NCBI GenBank assembly: GCA_017163975.1
Contig: JAFFSR010000227.1
Coordinates: 7,678,501 to 7,742,500, forward strand
Length of the DNA stretch: 64,000 nt
Direction: 5' to 3'
Origin: Anastatus disparis
Lineage: Eukaryota; Arthropoda; Insecta; Hymenoptera; Eupelmidae
In this document: positions 34,440 to 46,397 of the stretch, one piece after another
Numbering within the stretch: position 1 is the stretch's first letter
Layout: every line of letters begins with the position of its first letter
The notes under the pieces: generated by a model
Database searches by the model: none
Seen by the model: only the letters and a program-made list of their open reading frames with translations
What the model was told of the DNA's origin: nothing
Made by a program: the position numbers and the translations under genes

Positions 34440-34745
34440 CTTGATAAAAATTAATGATTAATCAAAATTATTTAATGAAATAAAATTGATTAATTTAAAT
34501 TATTAAATAAAATATAATTGATTAATTTTAATTATTTAATAAAATATAATTGATTAATTTTAATTATTTAATAAAATTAAATTGAATAATTTTAATTATT
34601 TAATAAAATAAATCTGGCAGAATAATAAAATTGAATTGAATAATTTAAATTATTTAATAAAATAAAATTGATAAATTTTAATTATTTAATCAATAAATTT
34701 GGCAGAATAATAAAATTGAATTGATCAATTCAAATTATTTAATAA
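34440..34745. repeat. AT-rich tandem repeat (about 33-bp unit)
   Basis: Repeated AATTATTTAATAAAAT plus AAATTGATTAATTT units, about nine in all, some carrying an inserted CTGGCAGAATAATA segment. A minisatellite. Confidence 0.85.
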
Positions 34746-35201
34746 AATCAATGTTATAAAATTTATAACAAAGCAATTATTTTTAATATTTTAAATAATT
34801 ATTGTTAGCATTCATTATATTATTGATATAGGCCAGTGCACTATGATTTATTGTGATATGAGTTGATGGTATTGAAAATTGATGTGTGTATTTACAATGA
34901 TAAATTTATTTTATTTTTCAATTCTTTAAAATGCGTACATCGACATTCATTGTAATAAATTCTTAAATAAATTACAACTGATTATTAATAACCTCTACTC
35001 AATGTAAAAATATCTCATGGTTTTTAATAGCTAATCATTACATTATTGTTTACTAAACATTGAGTTTTGAAAGTAATCATTTAATCTTAAATAATAAATA
35101 TAAAAATAAAAAAATAATCTTGATTATATATGGCTTTAAAAAAAAAATCACAGTCTTGTAAATAGTACCATAATTATGTATACAATGTACTAGAATTAAA
35201 T

Positions 35202-35366
35202 TTAAAATTCCAAATCTACTTCGAACTGCATCCTAATATCCATCACGACGAATCCAACTATAATCAATATGGGCAATCTGAAGCGTGATTGCCAACCAAG
35301 TTTAACCAGAAAAAGCATCGCTCTATGGACCATTCCATGGCTTCCGAATATTATTTCGCCTGTCAT
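35202..35366 (-). CDS. Small membrane-peptide ORF (54 aa), unrecognised
   Basis: Starts MTGEIIFGSHGMVHRAM and contains one hydrophobic helix (FRLPILIIVGFVVMDI, about residues 31-46) followed by a short acidic C-terminus QFEVDLEF. The frame is clearly less AT-rich than its surroundings, the main reason to think it is or was coding. It could be a complete small integral membrane protein or one exon of a larger gene; a stretch with no stop or clear acceptor precedes the Met. No homolog comes to mind. Confidence 0.45.
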   Translation of the reverse strand: MTGEIIFGSHGMVHRAMLFLVKLGWQSRFRLPILIIVGFVVMDIRMQFEVDLEF

Positions 35367-35959
35367 CTTTTGCACATAAATAGTATCATATTCTTAATAC
35401 TCTGGTAATGCCGGATGCTGATTATGTACTTGCGTACAGTTGTAGATGCATATGTGTATGTATAGTGTAAACGTTTATGTCCAGTTGAGCATCGATGTTG
35501 ACGATATATATTCCAAAAAGCAAATTTAACCTAAAATAATGACGCTATGTTTTACGAATTCAATTTTAACTTTTAAAATTTTATATATCTTTCTGTACTC
35601 TATACGTGTTATTAAATATTACAAGTTGTTATATTAGTGTAATTTAAACAAAATTTTCAAAACAAAGAATCAGAAAGAAAATGCATTCTTACCTTATCTT
35701 GCAAATGTTAGAATAATATATAAACAGGTTTTCCAAAGCTTGAATTTTCAGTTGAAAAATATGATTATTCGAAATATTTCCATGTGAAATTTGAAGTTTT
35801 ATTGTAATTCTCCCTGGAGTAAAACATCCGCGTCAGTTAACGACCAGTTGACCATGATTTTGTTTTGAGGATGCTTGTTCACTAACAAACTATGTATACA
35901 CATGACAATGGCAAACTGCGTATATATACAACTATAATGCAGCGATCCGCAAGGTGGCA

Positions 35960-36075
35960 TTTTCGAACTTTATAAGCGAGTTCTTTTTTTCTGACCCATG
36001 GTAGTCTGATACGAAAAGAGAGCTATTTTATCAAGCGAAGCTAAGTCGGCTTAGCTTTACCATATATAAAGGCTT
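35960..36075. repeat. Inverted copy of 32797-32930
   Basis: GAACTTTATAAGCGAGTTC and TATTTTATCAAGCGAAGC appear in reverse-complement order and orientation to the 32.8-kb segment. Purpose unknown. Confidence 0.65.
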
Positions 36076-36104
36076 AGATATGCTATAGCGATTCCGTCGG
36101 TGAA

Positions 36105-36830
36105 AATTCTTCTGCACTTGATTCACTATTGTTCGATAAAAATTTTTTCTCATTAGTTGCATGTTTTTTTAATAACACCTGAAACAAATTAATATGTTAA
36201 TATAAGTGTAAGTAAATTAAAATTTCTAAGTATTACTGAGAAATTTTTAACTTTCTTAATGATAAATTTAAGCGAATTTTAAATATAAATAATATGTTTT
36301 TTTTAAAGAACAATGATACACTTACCATAAGCTATTATTGAAGTTGTTATCAAAATTGTATACAGTAGAATGAATACTTTTTATAAAATAAAAGCAATTT
36401 GATTAACATTTTTGTCCACCATCTGAATATTTTCTCGTTCAATTTGTAAAATCCAAAATTTATTTTCTTTTATTAAAATTTTTGAATCTTCAGAAACAAT
36501 AAATGAAGACAAGTCGATAAATCTTTTGTCTAAAGTATTAAAATCTTAACAATAATCCATGAAGACAAGTCAATAAGTTTTTAAGCGTGTTGATACATTT
36601 TTTTCCGGATAAACAATCATTTAAAAATTGCTTTAAAATAAGCAATATCATCCAATGTAGGTGATTTATAATTTTGCAGAACAATGCTTTTAAAATTTTT
36701 TTAACGAATCATCAGATTTTTTCTCAATCCAGAATTAAGACATCTTAGCATCTCGCTTTGTCTATAAATATTTTTATTAACGTATTATTTTGTTGTTGAA
36801 TTTTAATCTTCATTTTTTTTTTATTAGCCA
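36105..36830 (-). pseudogene. Scrambled remnant of a coiled-coil family gene
   Basis: On minus, pieces match exon 2 (36115-36180), exon 1 (36330-36540) and exon 4 (36650-36820) of the coiled-coil genes, plus an extra exon-1 fragment at 36545-36585. The order is E2-E1-E1'-E4 reading up the plus strand, where intact copy C has E4-E3-E2-E1, so the locus was rearranged. Frames are broken. It lies directly 3' of the serpin. Confidence 0.75.
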
Positions 36831-36898
36831 TAATAATTGTACCATCAATGTGATTTTAATCTTGTTTCTTCTAATTATTCAAAGTGATTATTTGTAAA

Positions 36899-37942
36899 TT
36901 AGAATTCGGTTGGATCTCGAATACAACCACTGTAAAATATTAATCCGGTTTGCCGATGGATAATAAAAAAAACAAATGGTTTATTAACTATCATTTCCGT
37001 TGCATTCAAAGGCACTGGATCGACTCGTGTTTTTTCCGATGATTTATGTTGTCTTACTACAAAAAAAAACATAGTAATATTATTGTACAGTAAAATATTT
37101 TTACATAAGAATTTTTTTAACACAAATTTTTATCAGGACAATTAAATTATTTATTGTACCTATCTGAAGCTAAAAATAATTAATCTTAAATTATTTGCGT
37201 TAAAAATTATATTTATTTTTTAATAGTTATAATAAAGTCATGTGACTTCGAAATCATCATCGAGACATAAGTAAAGAATATATTACATTAAAGTTATTCT
37301 CTATAGAATAATTTATTAGTTACCTTGTTCAGTATTTGTTCCATTCTGATCAATTTTAATAAATCCTATTTGTCTAATATTTTTAATATGTAATGGATTT
37401 TTTAGTGGGGTTCTGGAAATTTTTTCTAAATTTGCTTTCGTATTAAAAATATCGATGTCTGATTCCTAAAAAATTACAGGCATAATAAAATAAAATATAA
37501 TATTATTATTATTTTTAAAATTATTAAACGTTACTTGTTTGCTTAGAAAATTAAAATCAAAAGTTGTTTCAATTTTGAATATTGGAAACGATAATTTAAT
37601 AAATTGCCAATTTTGATCGTAATCAAAATCTTTTCTGATTTCATTGATATTTTGCTCACGATCTAAAAATGTTTGGATGTCATCTGGTTGAATTATTAAA
37701 AATAACGTTTCTTGGTCCTGAAAAAATATTAAATATTTTAGCCGGTGAATAACTGCCCACCAATGAATGACTGTTTTTTTAAGCTCATTTAAAATTACAA
37801 ACATTGAAAAAAGCACTCTAAAAAAATTTTTTAAATACTTTAAAAATAGAAAGCAACTGTTAAAAAAAATCAAAAAAAGGAAGAAAAAAAGCACAAGTTA
37901 CACTACTTCTAAGAAAACATCATTCGAAAAAGATATACAATA

Positions 37943-37990
<48 letters not shown>

Positions 37991-38863
37991 CTTTATAGTA
38001 TTTCTTTCTGAAAAATTATAAAAATTTCAATAATATTTAAACAATCATTCATTGGCTGAAATACTCTTTTTTTTCGTTCTTATAAAAAAATACCGAATAT
38101 TGAAAAATTAATTTTGATTTTACCCGATATGATAATGCAAGACATTGGGCGTTCCAATTTTCTTTTCTTTTAAAAAAAATTCGTCCATTTGAATTTTTGA
38201 TCATATATACGTCTTTTTGAATTTTCTCATTGATGTAAAACTTTTTTAATCCAATTGAACAAAATGCGTAATTTTGTTGCCATTCTGCTGCATAATCAAT
38301 TCTATTTAGTACGTACATTTTTGTTTTTGAATCTATATCTAAAATAAAATATTGTTGAAATAATCTATATAATTTTCAAATTAAATTAAAGGTAAAAAAA
38401 AGTTACCCGTTTCTATAAAACTTCGGATTTTCATATTTTTTTCATTAGTTTTGATGTATAAACATTAATTTTTCTAATTGTCTGTTTTTTTTTTAAGAAA
38501 TTTACTTTTTCTAAATTTGAATCAAAAATTGATTTTAGTAAATTTTTATATTTTTTTTTAATTTTTATTGACTTGTCAAAAAATATGGTTGTTGATATGG
38601 AAAAACGAGTCGATGGTAGTTGCTATAAAAAATAAATATCTATAAGAATAAAATTTGCAAAAAATTAAAACTTTTGGCACGCATTTTACCTTAAATATTT
38701 TTATAAGCTGTCTATTTTGCTCTAAATCTTTATGACTATTTAATTTTAAATACTTGTATAAAGATTCAGCAGTATTTTTTTGTGATCCTAAATATATCAT
38801 GGCTAATGCCGAATGTACTCCCAAGGATGAGTAAATAAACGTCTTGTTATCAAGCACTAAATA
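36899..38863 (-). pseudogene. Serpin gene, probably inactivated (start exon not found, frameshift)
   Basis: Six exons on minus: 38690-38863, 38407-38622, 38124-38338 (or 38332), 37535-37717, 37324-37465, 36899-37056. Serpin landmarks in order: SSLGVHSALAMIYLGS (helix B/C), an INVYTS segment, MYVLNRIDYAAEW (the family's LVNAIYFKG.W), LSFPIFKIET (PKFKIE), GTEQ hinge start, VNKPFVFFIIHRQTG and FYSGCIRDPTEF. No signal peptide or first exon is visible upstream; the paralog at 63.4 kb has a 17-codon first exon. The 38407-38622 exon is one base out of phase, with the shift in or near the A-run at about 38443-38454. The hinge after GTEQ is VRQHKSS in place of small residues, so protease inhibition is unlikely. 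Confidence 0.78.
37945..37986. repeat. (TA)n microsatellite in serpin intron
   Basis: About 20 TA units. The 84-codon frame across it (37767-38021) is not a gene. Confidence 0.95.
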
Positions 38864-38869
38864 CTAAAA

Positions 38870-39329
38870 AAAATAAGTTTCATTGAGATATTTTGAAAAA
38901 AGTTATTCTTTAATTATTTATTTTTTTATTATGCGCGCGAACTTATTTTTAAAACAATATAAATAAAAAACAAGGGTAGCAGTCCGATAAATTTTAATGA
39001 TAATTTATATATTTAAACTTCTTATACCCTAAAAGGAAAAAAAAAATAAGGGAAAAAATTGCAGAGGGTGTAGCTTTAAAGTTTGCTTGAGACGAGGTGT
39101 TTAAAATTATTCTATTGTTTAAAATAGAAATGAATCTAATGATTTTTTTGAATTGTTACTTCGAAATTTTTTACGAATAAAATTGATGTACATTTCGTAT
39201 TTTAAGTAGATTTCTTGCTTTGTAACTAAAAGTATCAATAGTTATACAATAATATTTTTCGATACAAGTGTCCTATGAGTCATTTTCTGGCACGGCGAGG
39301 TTAAGGTAGTTCTTAGCCAAATCGAATCG
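38870..39329. other. Junction between serpin and inverted block, no gene seen
   Basis: The serpin first exon should lie here by analogy with 63422-63472, but I cannot find it. The next 37 bases begin the duplicated coiled-coil block. Confidence 0.5.
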
Positions 39330-39366
39330 TGAGCCAATCGCTTTACCGAGTGAGCAATTGATTTGA
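39330..39366 (-). mobile_element. SINE remnant at block edge
   Basis: A tRNA-head fragment (TGAGCCAATCGCTTTACCGA) next to ATTGATTTGATGAACATCTC, the same junction as at 44790-44850. It marks the left edge of the inverted coiled-coil block. Confidence 0.7.
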
Positions 39367-39902
39367 TGAACATCTCAGATCTCTGATTTTTAAAGTGGTT
39401 ATTTATTAAGAATGTTTGATTATGAAGTATTTAAAATATTTATAATAAATAACACAAGTATTAATTAATAAAAATTAAATTATTATATTAAAAAGTAAAA
39501 ATTTTCTTTTATATTTTTTATTTTACAATTTTTTGATTTTCTTATAATTTAATTTAAAATTAATAAGTATTGTATAGCTAAATATTAATATAGTTTTTTA
39601 AACTCTATGTTATTAAAAAGAAAAAAATAAATTAAAGAAGTAAGCTACTATTAAAATTACAATGAAGAATAAAGGATGGAAAGGTATTATTTTGATTTCA
39701 TTTTTTATTTTACAATATTACTTTTAGGTAATTTTACAATTATTCAACTTAAAACAGCAGTCTGGAATATCAGTCGTCATTTTATAAAATTGGTAATATG
39801 CTAATTTAAAAATAACACAAATTCATAATTTATACTTTGTACGATTGAAATTAAAATTAAACAATTCTTGAATATAAATAATTCCTAATGACTAAAACTA
39901 TT

Positions 39903-42900
39903 TTACTTTTCATTTCGGTCGCGGTAAGTTATTTTTGAAGATGCAGAAGTCACGAATGCCGTGTTATGAATTACTTGAGAATTACTGGAGCACAGTGCTG
40001 AAAATACATTAATTTTATTAAAAAATGATAATTTCGTTATTCTTTGATTCCACATAAATATATTTATTTTATTTACCTTCAACTCGTCTTGAATAAGTAA
40101 CTTTCTTTAGGCTATCGATATCAACATTTTTCTCTTCTTTTGGCTTGTTTCTCATTAACTAAATAAACATTCAATAGCTTATAAAATACTTGATTGATAT
40201 TAATAGTTAATATATAGAAAACGATGTACAGTATATAAAATGTAAAAAATAATCAATAAAAATTTCAAATTCAAAGTAGCATTTATAATATATATTTGAA
40301 TTTTATATTAAAAACTATGCTAAATTATTTTGAAATATTCTGTTTCAATTATTAAAAGTAAAATCAAGTAATTTTTACCTCAGTTTTTAATGCTTCTATT
40401 TCTACACTTTTGATTTTAGCAGCTTTTTTGTATAAACAAATCGTACCATTTTTCCTTCTAATGATTTTATCAAATTCAGCTTCAGCATCTACGAATTTTT
40501 TGTTTAGAGCTTCAATTTGCTTTCTCAATTCATTATTTTCAACTTGTTTCTGACTAATTTGCTGATCGAAAAATTCAGTTTTGTTATCTTTTGATGTTTT
40601 ATTTGATAATTCAATCCTCAATTGAATGTTTTCAGCTTGTTTTAGACTAACTTCCTGGTTCAAAGATCTAAGCTGTTGCTGTAATCTTTCTTTGGTACAT
40701 TTAAAATCATCATTTAATTTTCTATTATTGTCTTTTTCGGTAATTAATTTTGCACTTATTTTAACAAATTCATTAGTCACAGATTCGGTTTCTACTTTCA
40801 TTTTTTTTACAGTATCATCGTGAGATTTTTCCATATCTTTTATAACTAAAAAAAATAATATCATAGTTATTTAAAATTAAGTATAATTTAACAAAAAAAA
40901 TCACCTTTCTGTAAATTCATTAATTTTTCATCTTTATTTTTCTCTGATGTAGAAATGGCTGCAATCTGTTTCTTTAAATTTATTATTTTGTCATCTTTAT
41001 TTTTCTCCGATCTAGAAATTTCTGCAATCAGCTTTTTTAAATTTGCAATTTCTTCATTTCTTGTACTTAGAGATATATTTAAATTATCGTTTTCTGTTTC
41101 ATAATTCTGATATGATTGTATTTCTGTAATATAAAAATAAAATAAAAATATGTTAATTTTTTTAAGTCAAAAAAATATAGTTTTGTGTGTACTACCTTCT
41201 TTTAAAACTGCTACTTCACTTGTTTTCTCTAGGTTTTGATTTGTTAATTTTGATATTTGTATTTGTAATTCATTAATTTTAGAGTTAAGCTGCTCTTCAA
41301 TTCTTGATTTTTCTTGTTTACAAATGATCAAACATTGTTTAATTTCTTTATATTTTAGTTGCATTAAATTGAATTTTTCACTTAACTTTTGTACCTAAAA
41401 AATACGAGATTTGCTTTATATTTGTAAAAATTATATTGGTATTTTATTTAAAATTTACTTTAATATCAGAATGGGATTCAGTTGCTTGAACATTCACACT
41501 TGACGAATCAGATGTTTGGTCTGTTTGTATTCCTTTCTCAATAGTTACAATAGTATTTGTATATTTTGTTAAACTATCTTTACGCGATGTGGTTAAGCTA
41601 TTGTTACTTTGTTTGCTATTATGAATAATTGTTGTGATGGAACTATCTTTCCAAATGTCAGAAATACGTTTATTACTATCCTCTTTTGTATTTTTTCTCT
41701 GAGAATCCAACAGATCATATTTTGTATTTATTTCTTCCAAAAATACTGATGTATCTTGCACAATATCAGATAGGCTTTCATCCAATCCTTGATGTTCCTT
41801 AAATAATTATAATTTGAAATTAAAAGTTGTAATCTTTACATTAAAAAAAAAATAATTACAAAAAAGAAGATAATTATAAAAAAATAACAAATCACTTCAA
41901 AATCAGTAGTATCATCCAGTGGAGATGATTTGGAATCTTGTCCAACAATACTTTTCAAACTTTCCAATAAATTATCAGATTTTCTTCTCAGTCCAGACTT
42001 AAGACATTTTATCAACTCACTTTGTCTAGAAATATTTTTATTAACGTGACTAAGTTCGTTTAAATTATTCATCAAGTGCTGAATCTTCGTGAACGTATTA
42101 TTTTGTTGTTGAATTTTAATCTTCATTTCTTGGATCTCATCAATAATAAATGTGTAATCATTTTCATCAAAGTTTTTTGAACGCTTTAAAGTAATAAAAA
42201 AATATAATAAAAGTAAATAATATGTTAATGCAAAATATTTTTTTTTATATCATATAACGTCGTTGTATTTATGCTATCATAGCGATGCTAATTAGCGACG
42301 GAAATCATCAGTGTGTTTGTGAACAGAGCACATGTTACAGTGGTGCTTGAATCACTTGGCGACCGAGGGCAAGATTCGAACTCGAGACCTCGAGATCACG
42401 AAATACATCGCTCTACCGAGTGAGCCACTGAAGACTCAGATAAATATTATTACAAAAAAAAAAATTAAAATACCTCCAATTGTGTAGATTCTAGAGACTC
42501 CGATGGTAAAAATTGTTCTGCAATTTTATTCAGCATATTTCCAGTACTCATGAATTCCTTTTCTTGTACTTTCAAACAATTTTCGAGGCTTTTTATCTTT
42601 TTGTTTTGTTCCTCAGATTTCATGTCGGTTTGTTTAATTTTTTCTTTTAAATTATTAATTTCGTGTTCTTTTTTCTTTAAAATTTTTTCTTGGTTTTTCA
42701 TTTCATTTTTTATTTTTTTAAAAGCATTTGTAATTGCATTGCACTCTTGCTCTGCACAATTTGTGTATGATCTCAATGTCTAAAATGATAAAAAAAAAGT
42801 AAAGCATTTTTTCTTGTGTTAATCAATAATTATTTATAGAATACATTTTTGTATTGTATTTTAAACTTACTTGCATGACATGATTTAGATTTTCTACACG

Positions 42901-43394
42901 TGATTCAGTATTGTTCAATAAAAGTTTTTTCTCGTTAATTACATTTTTTGTAATAAAACCTTTAAAAAATTAATATATTAATATGAGTGTAAGCAATTAA
43001 AAATTTCTAAGTATCAATATAAATTTAAGAAATATTTAACTTTCTTAATTATAAATTTAAATGAACTTTATATGTAAACAATATTTTCTTATGTACCTTT
43101 TATTTAAAGTACAATAATAGCCTTACCATAAGCCATTGTTGAAGTTGTTTTCATAATTGTGTACAGGAGAATAAACATTTGATATAAAATAAAAGCAATC
43201 GATTTGTAAAACTTGAATTGCAGCTGCTTTTGACTAAAACTCTTTTCTCCCATCTGTAAATTTTCTCGTCCATTTTGTAAAATACACGATTCAGGTTCTT
43301 TAGTTAAAACGTTAAGATCTTCCGAAATAATCCATGAAGGCAAGTCAATAGATTTTTTGTCGAAGTATTCAAGTTTTTCAGAATAAATAATCAT
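39903..43394 (-). CDS. Coiled-coil protein, copy C (10 exons, 783 aa)
   Basis: Exons on minus: 43127-43394, 42871-42959, 42474-42779, 41896-42183, 41459-41797, 41196-41394, 40905-41123, 40379-40845, 40077-40158, 39903-39997; each equals the copy B exon length and phases close. Same layout: hydrophobic stretch near 63-81, long K/E-rich coiled coil, conserved KITYRDRNEK tail. The exon 5 donor reads AAA-GTAAAT in place of AAG-GTAAAT but remains usable. Exon 3 differs from B by Y-to-C, D-to-N, E-to-K and K-to-N. The gene body is B-like, while the DNA after the stop codon is A-like. Function unknown. Confidence 0.8.
42243..42438 (-). mobile_element. tRNA-derived SINE, in intron 3 of copy C
   Basis: Same insertion as 14984-15180 in copy B, inherited through the duplication. 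Confidence 0.93.
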
Positions 43395-43796
43395 CTAGAA
43401 GTAGAATGAATTTTTTTAACTTTATCATTTTAATATGTAGAAATTATCAAGTAATCGGAATTAATTAAATCAAATATACAGTTACAAATTTAGAAAAAAG
43501 TAAACGAAGAAAGATTACGGTTTAAATGTTTCAACATTTATACATTGTGTGTTATATCAGTTAAACTAAATTTATTAATTTTTTCAAATCTACGTTAAAT
43601 TTTGTTGATTTTATGTATTTTTGTTTAAAAATATAACATAATTAAAGTAAAATTTGCCTTTTCTATTGACAAAATTTCCAGATAACTAGTTACAAACGGT
43701 ATCTACTTATCAACTGAATGAAAATTTTCGTATCGTTGACTGTTCGTGTTTATAACCGAGTATCTCGATAGTCTATCATTTAATTATAAGAGGTGG

Positions 43797-43990
43797 GGTA
43801 TTTAGTGGATCATTCGGTAGAGCGATAGATTCGTAATCTCGAGAACCCGAGTTCGAATCCTGCTCTCTGTCGATTTATACAAGCACCACTGTACGTTACA
43901 TGTGCATAGTTGACAAATACACTGACGACCTCCGTCGCTAATTAGCACCACAATTATAGCATAAATATAGCGACGTTAAATAAAATTAAA
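43797..43990 (+). mobile_element. tRNA-derived SINE upstream of copy C
   Basis: Counterpart of 13433-13624. Full head with GAGTTCGAATCCTGC B box and GCGACGTTAAATAAAA tail. Confidence 0.93.
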
Positions 43991-44651
43991 AAAAAAAACG
44001 TGCAATTTATGCCTGATTCCGAACAATACATTTAAATCTCTACAATAACTCTAGAATTTAAAATAAAAATAATTTTATCACGCAAAAAACTCGATTATTT
44101 AGAAAATTAAGGATTCTTGTGTGTCATATCTTAAGCAAGAATCTCATCAAAGTGTTCTTTTTTGGTCGCAATGTCATTTTCTGGAGTTTGCTAATTTTTA
44201 CTTTTTTTGTTACATATGATGCTTTTTTTAAAAATTTTTTATTTGTGGAAAAATCAATTTTTCGCACATGTATCCTTGTTTTTTTTCTATTAATTCAATC
44301 TTGACATTTCATTTCTAAAAATTTTTTTAAAAAAATTAGCGAAGGTTTTGGTGGATCTGATTGTATGGATTACAACCTGGTTATCCCGCATCATGTTTTG
44401 ACCACCTTATTGATTGCAAAAATGGAAAAATATTAAATTAGACATTAAAATTTGAAATGTTGAAAATATATGAAATAACATACAGAATCATTTAAAGGAA
44501 TTGTTAATAAAGATTCTAAACAACCTTTAAAAAGTTAAAATTACAGTAAGTTCGTGAAAAAAAAATATTAATTTCTGGTTTGTCGTACCCCAAATACAAT
44601 GTAGGAAATCTCAAACTATACATCTATTTAACATTGGACTTCATAAATTTG

Positions 44652-44838
44652 TTTTTTATTTAACGTTGCTGTAATTATGCTATTATTGTGATGCGAATTA
44701 GCAACGGAGGTCTTCAGTGTTTTATGAACAAAGCATATGTAATGTACAGTCGTACTTGTATAAATCGGTCGAGAGTGGGATTCGAACTCGGGCCCTCGAA
44801 TTGCGAGTCGATCGCTCTACCGAGTGAGCGATTGATTT
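44652..44838 (-). mobile_element. tRNA-derived SINE between copies D and C
   Basis: Counterpart of 12591-12763. It is more complete in the body than the copy at 12.6 kb. Confidence 0.9.
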
Positions 44839-45369
44839 GATGAACATCTCAGATCTCTGATTTTTAAAGCGGTTATTTAGTAAAAATGTTTGATTATGAA
44901 GTATTTAAAATATTTATAATGAATAACACAAGTATTAATTAATAAAAATTAAATTATTATATTAAAAAGTAAAAATTTTCTTTTATATTTTTTATTTTAC
45001 AATTTTTTGATTTTCTTATAATTTAATTTAAAATTAATAAGTATTGTATAGCTAAATATTAATATAGTTTTTTAAACTCTATGTTATTAAAAAGAAAAAA
45101 ATAAATTAAAGAAGTAAGCTACTATTAAAATTACAATGAAGAATAAAGGATGGAAAGGTATTATTTTGATTTCATTTTTTATTTTACAATATTACTTCTA
45201 GGTAATTTTACAATTATTTAACTTAAAACAGCAGTCTGGAATATCAGTCGTCATTTTATAAAATTGGTAATATGCTAATTTAAAAATAACACAAATTCAT
45301 AATTTATACTTTGTACGATTGAAATTAAAATTAAAGAATTCTTGAATATAAATAATTCCTAATGACTAA

Positions 45370-46397
45370 AACTATTTTACTTTTCATATCGGTCTCGGTA
45401 AGTTATTTTTGAAGATACAGAAGTGAGGAATGCCGTGTTGTGGATTACTTGAGAATCACTAGAGCACAATGCTGCAAATGCAATTTACCTCTAACTGTGT
45501 AGATTCTAGAGACTCCAACGGTAAAAATTGTTTTGCAATTTTCTTCAGCATATTTGCTGTACTCAGGATTTCCTTTTCTTGTACTTCCAAACAATTTCCG
45601 AGGATTTTTATCATTTTATTTTGTTCCTGAGATTTTATGGCAGCTTGTTTAATTTTTTCTTCCAAATTATCAATTTCATGTTCTTTTTTCTTCAAAATTT
45701 TTTCTTGGTTTTTCATTTCATTTTTTATTTTTTTAAAATCATCAGTATTTGCATTGTACTCTTGCTCTGCACAATTTGTATATGTCCTCAATGTCTAAAA
45801 TGATAAAAAAATCAAACATTTTTTATTGTGTTTATGAATATTAATTTATAGAATACATTTTCTTATTGTGTTTTACACTTACTTGCATAAAATGATTGAG
45901 ATTTTCTACATGAGATTCAGTATTGTTCAATAAAAATTTTTTCTCATTTATTACATCTTTTTTTATAAAATCTGAAATAAATTAATATGTTAATAAGTGT
46001 AAGGAATTTAAAATTTCCAAATATTAATTTAAGTGTTTAACTTTTTTAATGATGAATTCAAGTGAATTTTATATGTAAACAATATATTTTCTTATGTATC
46101 TTTTATTAAAAGAACAATAATATTCTTACCATAAGCCATTGTTGAAGTTGTTTTCATAATTGTGTACAGGAGAATAAACATTTGATATAAAACAAAAGCA
46201 ATTGATTTGTAAAACTTGAATTGCAGCTGCTTTCGACTAAACTTCTTTTCTCCCATCTGTAAATTTTCTCGTCCATTTTGTAAAATACACGATTCAGGTT
46301 CTTTAGTTAAAACGTTAAGATCTTCCGAAATAATCCATGAAGGCAAGTCAATAGATTTTTTGTCGAAGTATTCAAGTTTTTCAGAATAAATAATTAT
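45370..46397 (-). pseudogene. Coiled-coil family copy D, truncated
   Basis: Exons 1-3 equivalents are at 46130-46397, 45883-45971 and 45489-45794. The start codon is ATA (46395-46397) where A, B and C have ATG. Exons 4 to 9 are deleted: after exon 3 only 17 bases (GTAAATTGCATTTGCAG) remain before the last-exon sequence, far too short for an intron. Read-through hits TAG after about 10 codons. The remaining last exon and 3' flank resemble copy A (ITYRDRYEK). D is therefore the decayed inverted twin of copy A. Confidence 0.9.

Noticed and set aside
34440..34745. CRISPR-like array
   Set aside because: Units are AT-rich, contiguous and variable without unique spacers; a minisatellite in eukaryotic DNA.
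37767..38021. 84-codon frame in the serpin intron
   Set aside because: Ends in a TA microsatellite giving YIYIYI; not coding.
8650..46397. Viral or polydnavirus-like origin of the duplicated families
   Set aside because: No capsid, polymerase, excision motif or other viral hallmark seen. The coiled-coil genes have ordinary introns, and exon 1 resembles nothing viral that I know.
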